Shown here: piece by piece, positions 1 to 10,872 of the stretch
Numbering within the stretch: the stretch's first letter is position 1
How the letters are laid out: every line of letters starts with the position of its first letter
DNA from: Hydra vulgaris
Lineage: Eukaryota; Cnidaria; Hydrozoa; Anthoathecata; Hydridae
Reading direction: 5' to 3'
Length of the DNA: 64,000 nt
Assembly (NCBI RefSeq): GCF_038396675.1
Contig: NC_088921.1
Span: 10,455,001 to 10,519,000 of the forward strand
The notes under the pieces: generated by a model
Databases searched by the model: none
What the model saw: the letters and a program-made list of their open reading frames with translations, nothing else
Told to the model about the DNA's origin: nothing
Translations under genes and position numbers: made by a program

Positions 1-610
1 GAGGTAGTTTTAAAAATGCATATATGGTAAAATCACCATTTGGATAATTATTAACAATGTGATACAAGTTAATGGATAATTTTAATCACCCGACAGTTTT
101 TTTCCTAAAACAATATATTGTGTTGAAAAGTATTTTTATAATGTTAACTGAACAATAAATAATCCAGGAATTGGGTTTATATTTTTTTAATTTATATTTT
201 TTCGTCATTTAAAATAATTGTCATGCGTTAAAATCACCAATTTAAATACCTTTTTTTTTTGATAACTTGGAATTGAAAAAAACAAATAATTAAAAAAAAA
301 AAAAACTTTAATTAGTCTAAAAAATAATTTTTTTTTCCTTTTTAGATATCTTTTTTTAATTTAATTATAAAAGGTATTTAAAACTTATAATTTTGATTTA
401 AAAAAACAAAACTTTAATTAGTCTAATGACAATTTCTTTTTTTTTAGAGATCTTTGTTAGATAAATTTATATATTTAAATCACATAATTTTTTTTAAATA
501 TTTAATAATAGATACAATTGATTTTCTCAAAGATATATTTAATTTTAAAACTTTTTAAAAAAGTAAATTTTTCAAATCATTTTTTATCATTGTGAAAATA
601 TTTTAATTGC
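1..610. other. AT-rich intergenic DNA, no gene seen
   Basis: Low-complexity A and T runs with scattered short ORFs. No splice-bounded exon, RNA gene or transposon end is recognisable before the piggyBac target site. Confidence 0.5.
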
Positions 611-614
611 TTAA
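611..614. repeat. TTAA target-site duplication, left
   Basis: TTAA directly precedes the left inverted repeat of the piggyBac element and matches 4367-4370. Confidence 0.85.
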
Positions 615-914
615 CTCGTTCGCTGCCGAGCTATTTTAAACTATGCTTTGTTTCTTTGGCGAGCCATAATGTCTGCAATGATTAAGTTTTGCCGAGGCTG
701 TTTTTCGCGGTTTCATTCTCATTGCCAAGGCTAGTTATCAACATTTCAATAAATAAAATAAAATATTTTTTATTCTGAATATAACTGATAAAAAATAAGC
801 ACTACGATTATACTCGTACTTTGGCAATAGAGAAGAAATTTTTCCAGTGCTGAAGTACGAGTTTACTCATAACACCGTAATGAGTATAACTCATTGCGGT
901 GACTACACCTTATC

Positions 915-1963
915 AAGATGTAATTTAGAACATGAAAGATGTAATTAAGAAATGTTAGATGTAATTTAGAAGATGAAAGTTGTAATTGAGAAACTTAAGA
1001 TGTAATTTAGAACATGAAAGTTGCAAATAAGAAATCGTAAGATGTAATTGAGAAGAAAAAAGTTGTAATTGAGAAATGTTTATAATATAGATTATCAGAA
1101 AGAAGTTGTTTGTATTTTTAATTTTGTTGCTTTAGTTTACCTTGTATTATTAGGTTTGATCATAATTTGGCCAAGGTGGCCATATGGGTTGGTTTTCAAT
1201 AAATAACAATATATTATCAATAAAATAAAAAAGTGATGAAAAAGGGATTTGTGGTTGGCAGTAACTCTATATCTTCCAAGGAAATTTAAATTTCCGCTAA
1301 GGGCCCAATTGTATGCTGTCTTATATTTGACATCTAAAATTTGCGCCAGAGTCGCAAAATGACGATTGGGTTGTCATTTCGCTCAGCGCATTCAATAACT
1401 CATTTGATGAAGATAAAACATAATGTTTTCTTTCAATTTATTTGGTTGTATGTATTTCATGTCTACAAATTGGACAAGGTGGTTCAGGTTGTTCCAAAAG
1501 TGGATGTAAACAAATTTAGTGAAATAAATGCACAGATGCAATTTAATAACAGACTTTCTGTTTATAGTTTATTGACGAATAACACAATGACCTCTCAATT
1601 CCATTACTGTATTACTGTATTGCTGGTGCATACAAATGCTAAATTTGATAATATGAACTTATTAAAATGCATGTACAAGAAGATTTTTTATAATGACCTT
1701 TAAGCTTACATTGTGAATTTGCAATTACAAATAATATATTCTCATTTCCATATTACGGTTTCTTAATTAGAACTTTTGTTTTTCTAATTACGTATTGCGA
1801 TTTCTTATTTATATGTTGGGTTTCTCAATTACATTTTAAAATTTCTTAATTACATTTTGTTTCTTAATTACATATTGTGACTTCTAAATTACATGTTGTA
1901 TTTCTCAATTGCATTTTAATTTTCTTAATAACAACTTTTAAGTTCTCAATTACATCTTCAAAA
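915..1963. mobile_element. fold-back repeat with arrayed inverted ends, nested in piggyBac
   Basis: About 915-1080 is a run of diverged 16-22 bp units of the type AAGATGTAATTTAGAA. About 1719-1963 is a run of the complementary units, TTCTCAATTACATCTT and variants. The two arrays can pair over roughly 160-240 bases around a ~640-bp centre. This is the build of a fold-back (FB-like) element, though I cannot name a superfamily or prove a target duplication. The centre holds a 120-codon open frame (1341-1703) that I do not recognise. Confidence 0.6.
1341..1703 (+). CDS. unrecognised 120-codon ORF inside the fold-back element
   Basis: An open frame starting at an alternative start codon in the centre of the fold-back element. 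It has no motif, signal peptide or membrane segment I can name. It is unusually long for random AT-rich sequence and its composition is mixed, but no neighbour supports it. It may be a remnant of an internal gene of the element, or chance. Confidence 0.2.
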   Translation: MRQSRKMTIGLSFRSAHSITHLMKIKHNVFFQFIWLYVFHVYKLDKVVQVVPKVDVNKFSEINAQMQFNNRLSVYSLLTNNTMTSQFHYCITVLLVHTNAKFDNMNLLKCMYKKIFYNDL

Positions 1964-2369
1964 GGCATAGTAATGTAGCTTATTTGATGCAATATTATTA
2001 TAAATAGTGTTTCAATTTTCTTGCACATGCACATGCACATTGGGAGTTAACATTAGTAAAAAAGGTAATTTATATTTTGTTTTCTTAATTCTAAATTTTT
2101 TTGTTTTTTATACTAGAAGTTAAAATATATTTGATAGCTACATTATACTGCATGTTATTAAAAATGTGAAAAAATTTGATTTACACAACGTTTACAAAAT
2201 ATTTTTTAATATATTAAAAAACATTTTAGTGTGCACTTCGAATTTTTTTACACAGTATACTTAATGTGTTTAATAGATAAGTTATTTCTTTTTTTATAAA
2301 TAGATAATTTATAAATTTATCTATCTCATATTAGCTCAACACAGATATTTCACAATTGGATCAGCACAT

Positions 2370-4018
2370 ATGATTATCGAAGATTGTGAGGATAGTGAAG
2401 ATGATGATTTTAAAGAATCGGATTCATTTTTTCTTACACTACTACGTCTTTGAGCTTGACTGTATCAGAATCAAGTTCTGAAGATAATAACACTGAAGAA
2501 AGTGATGGCAACCAGTTTACAGATGTTCATCTAGCAGCCACTGCAGAAGATTTTTTAATGCCGCCGAAAAGAGCTAGAACAACGGGTGGTCTTGCTTATA
2601 GACAAAATCAAAACAAAGCTCAACAGTTAGATCTTATAAGTAATATTTTGCCTGACAAAACAACTTTTGAAACAAATCCATCTAGAAATTCAAACCAATC
2701 GAAAGATGAGCCGAATATTGTAAAACAAATTCAATTTACTGCCAATCCTAGTTTGAAGATAAACATGGAGAGCAAGAAACCATTAGATTTCTTTAGACTT
2801 TTTGTCTAAAGACAAAAGAAGAAGAGCTTATAAATACTATGGTAGTTAAAACTAATCGCTACGTAACGCAAGAAATAAATAAGCAGCGTCTCCTCAGACA
2901 AAGCTCACATTTTAAAGATTGGAAATCAATAAATTCAGAACATATGCGGCAGTTTCTTGGAGTTCTTCTTCATATGGGGTGTGTCAAAATGCCATCTTTA
3001 GAACACTATTGGTCTAAAAACAGTCTCTATAGAGTTCCCTTATTGTCTAGAATAATGCCACCAAATAAATTCCAACTAATGTTACGGTTTTGGCATTTTA
3101 TTAACTATACAGATTCAGGTAGTGGACGCTTGTGTAAAACTATTGGACTTCTCGATCACTTAATTAATACAATGGACAACATCTACTGTCCTAATAAAAA
3201 TATATCAATGGATGAGACAACTCTTGCTAAACATTTGTTGGATCAAATGGGAGCTATTGTTTTAGACTTAATGGAAAAATTTCTGGGAAAAGTTTATCAC
3301 CTGTACACTGTTAACTTGTACAATTCCTTTGAGTTAACAAAGCACATGATAAATCAAAAAACATGCATTTGTGGTACATTAAGAACTGACCAAAAGTCAA
3401 ATCCAAAAGAATGTTTAAAAGCAAAACTGAAACAGGGAGACATTATAAGCAGAAGCAGAGAGGGTGTAGTGGTTGCTAAATGGAAAGACAAAACGTTCTA
3501 ATGATTAGCAACTTGCATTCGTTGCAAATGATTGAAGTGAAAAACAGGAGAGGAGAGAAGAAAATGAAACCCAATATTATTAAAGATTACAATCAATGTA
3601 TGTCAGGAGTAGATAGGGCAGAACAAATGGTATCGTATTATGATTGCCTAAGAAAGACAATTAGATGGTATAAAAGGTACCACTTCATCTCTTTGATACT
3701 TTTTTGTTTAATGCTTACTGTCTAAACAGCAAATATAGACTAGATAAAACAATTTCCTTGCTTTAGTTTAGAGAATTAATTGTTACGGATTTATTGGGTG
3801 AATGTTTGAATGAAACTGTGTCTCGAATCACCACTAATAGCTTCCACTACTTGTCTTAAATACCACCTAATGAAAAGAAAAAATTCCCAACAAAACCATG
3901 TTGAGTCTGCTCTAAAATAAAAAGTAAAGAAACACAATATGAATGTGCCTTTTGTGAAAATAGACCTCTGTTATGTATTGGCGAATGTTACAGAATGTAT
4001 CATTCAAAAGAATAGGTT
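2370..4018 (+). pseudogene. piggyBac transposase (DDE_Tnp_1_7), broken
   Basis: Family role: cuts and rejoins DNA at TTAA through a DDD catalytic site. The reading starts near ATG 2370 with an acidic N-terminus, shifts frame near 2440, runs 2450-2809, shifts again, then runs 2839-3501 and 3480-3725. The first acidic motif is present as ISMDETT (about residue 124 of the 2839 frame). The second, normally an Asp before an N-x-Y-N-S run, reads HLYTVNLYNS, so the Asp is gone. The third, CMSGVDRAEQM, is kept. The C-terminal cysteine-rich finger is still readable at about 3900-4014 (CAFC, CIGEC), with a TGA between its first two cysteines. Frameshifts, stops and the lost Asp make it non-functional. 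Confidence 0.88.
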
Positions 4019-4366
4019 TACACTTTAATTTTCATGAAATAAAATTAAAGCATTATCAATATTTTACTTTTATCTGTTTTAAGCTATTTCTGTCTTTATC
4101 TGCATTTAAATTAGGTTTCATTGGATTTTTAAAATAAAATTTGAATGTAATACTTTCTGAAATCAAATGTGAAGCTAAGAAAAAAAAAAAAAAGTGAATA
4201 GACAAAGCCAGTCATGCACAAATGTTATTTGAAATAAGTTAGTATAACTACGAGTATTCTCGTAGTTGGCAAATATCAAAATCCCGGTAACTACGAGTAT
4301 ACTTGTAGTTGGCAAATAAATGACGCTAACTTACTACGACTATACTCGTTTTTGGCAGCGAACGTG

Positions 4367-4370
4367 TTAA
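4367..4370. repeat. TTAA target-site duplication, right
   Basis: TTAA directly follows the right inverted repeat of the piggyBac element. Confidence 0.85.
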
Positions 4371-6190
4371 TAAGCTAAATTTAACCCTTCGCGTCTTTTC
4401 TTTAATTTATTCATAAAAAGGGATTTATGTGATATAGTAAACATTTTTCACAATTATTTTTAAGGATGATGTTAGATAATGTTTTATTATGTAAAATACT
4501 AATATGCTAGCACTCAAAGTTTAACAATTTAAATCAAATAATTAATGAGTTTATTTAATAATACTGCTGATGGTTTCTTACAATAGTAGATTCAATACTT
4601 TTTTTAAACTTATTATTACCCCAGGTAAATATATTTAATTATCTAGTAAAGATTGAGTTTTATCACTGATTTTTACAATGGTACTAATTATTGTAATGTG
4701 CAGAAATTAAAGAGGTTGTTCTTTAAGTGGTATTATTTAAAAAAGTTGCAACAAGTATATGTTGCACCAGATATAGGCAAAATTACTGGTGTAATTCTTA
4801 ATACTTTTTACTTTCACTGAGTTTCTCTTTAAATACTTCAAACATACATTTACCAGTTGAAAATGTACAGTTTGCAATGCATATCAGTCACTCATGAACT
4901 TTTTATGTGACATCTTATAATTATTGTATTCAATAAAGCACGTACCATCTGATGTAATTTCCATTAAAATAGTTTTCTTTATATTATTTTTCATTGCAAT
5001 AATATACATTTATGTTTTTTTTGTAATAAGAGTAATCGAATTTTCTCCCCCTTTATTTACCAAGTTATATGCATTATAAGTGCATCAATATATTTCATTC
5101 AATAGTGCATCTATATATTTTATTATATATATTATTTATTCAGTCAAATTTAGACAAGATAAGTATTCTTAAATAAATATTGAGTCAAATTTAGACAAAA
5201 TAATTAATGTATCTGAGATTTTTCCATAATCAATTGTATTGTTTAATTAGCAGCAGCATTTTTTGACCCATAAATAAAACATTTATCAATTAATTTTAGA
5301 ATTTTAACTACTCTCTCTCTCCAGCAGCTTTTTTTTCATGAAATTGTTAGTAACTTTTATGGTAAAATTTTATTTTCTCAAAAAAACAACGTACTATGAA
5401 TGTTTTTAGATAATTTCTGCTTTCATGTTACTCTATTCTTTTATGCCTGTGCTTTTAGAATTTTGTTTCTGTTACTTTTGCAAAACTGAGTTTTCAATTC
5501 TTTACAATATTTACAATATACAATTCTTTCTGAAATTATTGTTTCTAAAAAAAATACCTGATGTTCATTTGTTAATGGTAGATCAGTTTTACTTTTACTT
5601 GGTTGTGTTAGGTAAAAATTAAAAATGATTGCAAAGAAGTTTCTGAATTGTCATTTTTCTAAATTTAGATCTGCTACAGTCATATCTATTTTTGGAAATA
5701 TTGTATTGTAGGCAATGGCATTCAACTCTCAATCTTAGGTTGAAATCAGGATTGGTGTCACTACCTGTGATATGATGCTGAATGTTGGTATTAGTTTGAT
5801 TTTATCAGGTTGTTTACTTTGAGACAGTATCTTACGTTTGAAAAAAATAGCATTAAATCAGATTTTATCATCTTTATCTTTATCAAGAACATTTAGCTTC
5901 CTCCTTTGCATTTAGATTATGTAGGTTTCAATTTTGTTCAAAGCAATAACTTAATATTTATGTAACATTAGTAAGTATAACTTTAAAAAACCTTATCAAA
6001 TCTTATAAACATCAATGTTATAAATAAAAGATTTAAGTGTTAGGAGTAAACTAACATTAATATTTTTTACTAATGAATAAATAAAAAAATTTGATTTGTT
6101 GACCGACGTGTCGAAGTTTTAAATCTTTGGTTTCGATATAAGATTGTTTGTCTGGAGAAAAAAAATTGTTTAATGTATGATAAAATAGAG
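4371..6190. other. AT-rich intergenic DNA, no gene seen
   Basis: No exon with coherent coding sequence or transposon end is apparent. The small frame at 5425-5622 is hydrophobic AT-rich sequence and most likely chance. Confidence 0.5.
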
Positions 6191-6196
6191 TGATTT

Positions 6197-6660
6197 ATTG
6201 ACTGTAAAACATGGTGGATTTAATGTTAATGTGTGAGGCTGTTGTGGCTGGAATGCCACTAATGACTGTAAAAATAGAGGAAGTACTGACATTAGTTTAT
6301 TTGTACACCTAAAAAATCATGCTTCACCTTCAGAAAGATAGGTTAATGGGAAGCTATTTATTTATTCAGAAGAAAACAACTTGAATCTAAAACATATTTT
6401 TCAAAAAATTGTATGTGTTATTTGACTGAGTTCGAAAACAATCAAATTTTGAATAAAATGATTTAGCCTCCCTAATCACAAAATCTCTCTCCAATTGGAT
6501 TTTTATGGGAGGAATTAAAAGTAATGTCAAAAACTAATGTCTAATGATGCATAAGATGTGGAAAAAACTTATTATTATGTTAAAAAACTTATTATTATTA
6601 TTATTATTATAATTAGTGGCATACAATTGACTTTGACAAATTGGATTAGTTGTTATTGTT
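6197..6660 (+). pseudogene. Tc1/mariner transposase fossil
   Basis: Family role: a DD(34/35)E cut-and-paste transposase inserting at TA. About 6200-6240 translates with the Tc1 motif TVKHGGFNVNV, a stop where the conserved Trp would be, then GC. About 6467-6530 reads PP, stop, SQNLSPIGFLWEELK, the expected W-P-x-Q-S-P-D-L-x-P-I-E-x-L-W region around the last catalytic residue. Several frame changes lie between. No inverted ends were found, so this is a decayed internal fragment. Confidence 0.8.
6590..6611. repeat. (TTA)n microsatellite
   Basis: A short run of TTA trinucleotides inside the Tc1 relic. Confidence 0.7.
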
Positions 6661-7600
6661 CAAGAATATGTATGTTGTTATTGTCATTAAAGGTGATTAA
6701 AAAGCAAGTAAATTATAAACTAATCTAATGGGACCTAATATTGATTTTTTTGTAAACCTAATAAATAGGAAGATAACATATAATTCTGGTAGACTTTGCT
6801 TTAATTTTCTCTCCCAATAGTAAGTAAAGCTTTGATATCTTATTTCAAAAAGTACAACCATTCAAATAATTATGGATGTTAGTGTGTGTGTGTCTGTGTG
6901 TATACATATATGATTCAGCAAGTATATATATATATATATATTTCTCACGATTTAAAAAAAACTTTTTATATTAAAAGTCTTTGAGAAGTTTATTAAAAAG
7001 ATTTTTAAAGATACAGCAGATTTAAGAGATGAAGTTGTGAAATACTGGATTGCAATATTGGAGGTTGAATGCAGCCTACTAATTATAAATTATTTGACAA
7101 TTTTTTGAGTTAAAAGAGTTTGCAATTCTACTTACGATTGTAATAATGGTTGAGACATTGGACACTATATAAGTTTAGAGAACTATGCAGAATATTTACA
7201 GGAGTCGAACAACTCAACCATTTACTGAAAACACTACAGCTACTAAGTACAAAAAAATAAAATAATTACTATTATTTTTAATAATATATATTTGTTGTTG
7301 GGAGAAAATAAACTACATATATTTCAAAAATAGAGAACTTAAATATCTCTTTTCAAAATGATATTAACTATAACATCATATATAATCTTTTATGTCATCA
7401 ATATTTTATCTTCTTTTTATGAATTCAAATCAAATAAAAAGTATTAGTTGAAAGTTATTTCAAAAGTTAAAACTATGCTCCTGTCAAGCTTCTATGGTAA
7501 ATTTAACTCATAACTAGATTAAAAAATATGTTTCTAAGTTAAAAAAATATTTTTATAATAAATTCTAGATGTGTTCTACTGGAATACAAGAATTTAAATG
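6661..7600. other. intergenic DNA with a short TA run at 6922-6941
   Basis: No coding exon or transposon end recognised. There are short TG and TA simple repeats at about 6882-6941. Confidence 0.45.
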
Positions 7601-8871
7601 TAAGGTAAAGGGTAAGTGTGAGGTAACATTGACACATCTTTAGAAAATTTTTTTTTTCAGCTGTGACTAAAATTGGTATGCAATATTTCTATGTGTTTAC
7701 CAATGATAATGCTACCAGAAACTGATGAAGAATTTAATCACTTTACTAATATTATTAATAGATAATTAATTTTGTTTTTGGGGTTCAACTGTCAATATTA
7801 ACCCTATATGGTGTAACATTGACAGTAGTATGTTTTATGCTGTAAATGTTAAAGTTACATCATAAGGGGTAAGATTATCATATTGACATATTGACAAACA
7901 AAATAGAGAAAACATTTTTAATATATATTATCACCAACCTACATTTTCATTTTAAAAATAAGCAGTATTATAAAATGTTGTAAAATTGCAATGAAAATAT
8001 AATGTTATATTTTTTTTTGAAAGACATCAATTAGCTTCAGTTCTAATGCCTACTTAAAAAATATAAAAAACTTAATTTATGATTAAAAGTTTCTTCTCCA
8101 AGAATTGTCAAACTATTAAGTTCTACATAATATGACTTGATATCTGATTTCAACAAAATCCTGCAGTGCTGTAATCTTTTTATTGGGTTTCTTTGTTACA
8201 AATTTTTTAGTGTTTGATTTAGTTTCAGAAACAACAAGATATTTTTTACATTTGCAGGTTTTTATGTTTTGTTCTTACCAACACTAAGCAACATTGTTTG
8301 GCGTGGATTTTAACTTTTTGCAAGTGTCAGTTTTTAGATCTGTTGACATTTGATATTTTGGTACATTTCTCTTTTTTTTAAGAACATTTTAATTTAGGGT
8401 TTGTTTGATTCCATTTCATGTAACTGTGAAAGATTCATCAGATGTAAGACATTCCACCAACTTTTATTTGATTCATGGGATGACTTAAGCATTTCTGTCA
8501 ATGTTATCTCAAAAGTGAAATATAGGTTTAAAATAAAAATGCAACAAAAAAATTTAAAATGCTTAGTATTTTGAAACAACATCATAAAAACACATGTAAA
8601 AATGATATTATGTATGGTTTTACTTATCTTCAGACTAAAGTTTTTTGATAACAATAAAACTAGAAATAAGTTTAACTTATGCTTTCCGTATTGTGTTGTT
8701 GTTTACACTTACTATTATGTGGATAAAAATAGTTATATTTGTTCATTTAACATCTTTTAAATAAACATCTGGCTTCAACATTTGTTAAATTAATTTAAAC
8801 ATTAATAAAAACGTTTAATCAAATACATGTCCTTGTTACCCACATGTCTAAATAACCCCACCTTACCTTAT
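7601..8871 (-). mobile_element. probable DNA transposon relic (jerky/pogo-like)
   Basis: The left end, TAAGGTAAAGGGTAAGTGTG followed by AGGTAACATTGACACAT, resembles the reverse complement of the right end, TAAGGTAAGGTGGGGTTA followed by TTTAGACATGT. An internal copy of GGTGTAACATTGACA is at about 7810. On the minus strand, 8394-8654 is open, and about 8120-8300 gives a lysine-rich tail containing CKCKK. That is compatible with the basic C-terminus of jerky/pogo-like transposases, but no catalytic motif is visible. The assignment is weak; the paired ends are the better evidence. Confidence 0.35.
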
Positions 8872-9528
8872 TCTATCAGTTTTTTTTCAACAACAAATTT
8901 TTTTAACTTTTAAAAAGGCAAAAATTGGTAATTAGGTGTTTTTAATGTTAAGAAATCTCATATTGAACTTTGAGAATGAGATTCCTTAACTTTTCCTTTA
9001 AAGAAATTCTTTAACAATTTCTTCGAATAAATTATATAAGAAGATAATTTTAATAAATAAACTTAAAAGAAAAGTTTTTCAGAATTAATAATTTTATTAA
9101 TGTTTAGTAAGTTAGTTAGAATTTATCACTTTTTTTTTCTATTGGTTCCTTCAAATCCACCAGATACTGATAACAAGTTTTGTGTTAAGAAAGGTAATTA
9201 TAGTTTAAAATTAACAATGATTATGAGAAAGGGTATATAAACTTTTTCTTTACAGTTGACTATTTTTCTTTAAAATTCTCTAAAATCATAACATTCAAAC
9301 ATATGGTTAGTGTAATAATGAATAAAATCATAACATTCAAACATATGGTTGAACGAAAATCTAAATAAACACTTGGTTAAGAATTCAAATTAATTGAAAA
9401 TTTAAATTTTAGAATTAAAATGTAAAATTTGTATTGTTTCTGAATTCAAAACTATGATACCTGTGCATACTAAAATATTTAAGATGTGATGATGATGATG
9501 ATGACTTTGATCAATTGTTTATATTTAG
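8872..9528. other. upstream flank or intron of the NLR gene
   Basis: AT-rich, with one possible 30-bp exon (9164-9193). A direct repeat AAATCATAACATTCAAACAT is present at about 9282 and again at about 9325. The true N-terminal exons are not identified. Confidence 0.4.
9527..9528 (+). other. splice acceptor of the NACHT exon
   Basis: A T-rich tract ending in TTATATTTAG; the phase-1 acceptor agrees with the phase-1 donor at 10873. Confidence 0.6.
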
Positions 9529-10872
9529 ATACATCAGAGATGTGCACAGCACTGAAAAATTATTATCGTGAAAACTATGGGAAAATAAATGAAGTACAAC
9601 CACCGTTAAAAGTACCTGCAAATGTTGATCTGATGGATAATTTTGTTGATCTATGTATTGTTGATGCAGTTAATACTCAAATGGATATTGTTTTTAATTT
9701 TGAACGAAAAAATTTTCTTGAAAAGCAAATGAACTATAAATCTATTCCATATAATGAAATTTTTATGAAAGAAAAGTCTGTAATATTAATATCTGGAGTA
9801 GCTGGTATTGGAAAAACATGGTTGCTTCGTAAATGTTTGCTTGATTGGTCAAATGATTTAATTTGGAAAAGTGTTGAACTTGTGTTTTATTTGGAATGCA
9901 GAAGGCTTAATCAACATCCAAATATTCCTAATATTAAAAAATTACTAAATGTTTTCTACAAAGATATTATAAATGATTTCAAAATTAGTAATCATCCTGC
10001 ACTGTTTATAATTGATGGATTAGACGAGTTTAAATATTTAAATGAGTTAATAAATTGCAATTCAAGTTGTAAGTATCCAATCGTTAATGCTTTAAAAGAA
10101 ATTCAAAAATACAAATATGTAGTTGCTGGTAGAGTTTATGCAATTGATCAATACCAAAGTATATCTACAGAGCATAGTAATAAGTTAACCATTCAAATAA
10201 TGGGATTTAACCAAAAAGGAATAAATAATTATATAGAAAATAAAGTAAGAGAAGAAAAAAAAGATTTTGTAAAAGAAACTTTAAACAGCTCTCCAATTGC
10301 AAAAGCGATGGCATCTGTTCCATTTTATTTATGTTCCATGTGTAAAATTATTAGTGATTCAAAAGAAATAAATAAAAATTCTTTCTTAACAATGACAAAT
10401 TTATATGCAAGTATTTTTTTATACTTTTTTCAAAATCACATCATTAAAACAAATAAATTGATGAATAAGATAATTGAAGACGATTCCAATAAAAAATATA
10501 TTTTAAATATTTGTAAAATTGCATATGAATTGTTTGTTGAAAATAAAGTAATTTTTTCAAAAGAAGAAATTCAAACTTTTATCATTGATTTTGATAACAA
10601 TGAAAGTAATCTTTTTGGATTTATAGAAAAGGTTGAAACAAATCTGGAATGTTATTATCAGTTTGCACACTTAACAATAATGGAGTTTTGTGCATCTGTA
10701 TATGCATATAATTGTTTAAGTATTGAAGAGATTATAGCCAATGAAAAGCTGGAGAGTTGCTTATCAATGATTTGCGGATTAACTAATAAAGGCCAAAATA
10801 GTTTAATAAAGTTACTTGTTAACTTAAATCCTTCAAAAAATGGTTCTGAAGAACTTTTGTATTCTATTTTAG
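9529..10872 (+). CDS. NLR-type protein, NACHT exon
   Basis: Role in the family: cytosolic innate-immune sensor in which the NACHT ATPase drives oligomerisation. The exon begins after TTATATTTAG and ends before GTAAGT. Both borders are phase 1, and 1344 bp is exactly 448 codons. The Walker A motif GVAGIGKT lies about 90 residues into the exon and the Walker B motif LFIIDGLDEF about 70 residues later. FAHLTIMEFCASVYAY near the end fits the winged-helix/HD2 region of NLRs. The start of the open frame at 9486-9503, a run of ATG triplets, lies before the acceptor and is probably intronic, so I do not use it as the start. The N-terminal effector domain is not visible. The next compatible exon is 13940-14582. 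Confidence 0.85.

Larger units (their letters stand above)
615..4366 (+). mobile_element. piggyBac DNA transposon, nearly full length, inactive
   Basis: The ends are inverted repeats: 615-627 reads CTCGTTCGCTGCC, and the reverse complement of 4354-4366 is CACGTTCGCTGCC, 12 of 13 bases alike. TTAA stands immediately outside both ends (611-614 and 4367-4370), the target site and duplication expected for piggyBac. Subterminal copies of an ACTACGAGTATACTCGTAGT-like palindrome followed by TTGGCA lie near the right end (about 4247-4350), with related copies near the left end (about 785-900). A transposase pseudogene occupies the right half and a fold-back element is nested in the left half. Ends this well preserved around a coding region with several breaks suggest a moderately old insertion. 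Confidence 0.9.

Noticed and set aside
1341-1703. 120-codon ORF as a host gene
   Set aside because: It lies within a nested fold-back element inside a transposon, with no recognisable domain; listed only at low confidence.
9486-9528. Use of the ATG run at 9489-9503 as the NLR start codon
   Set aside because: A splice acceptor follows at 9528 with matching phase to the downstream donor, and the codons before it are repeat-like (Met run).
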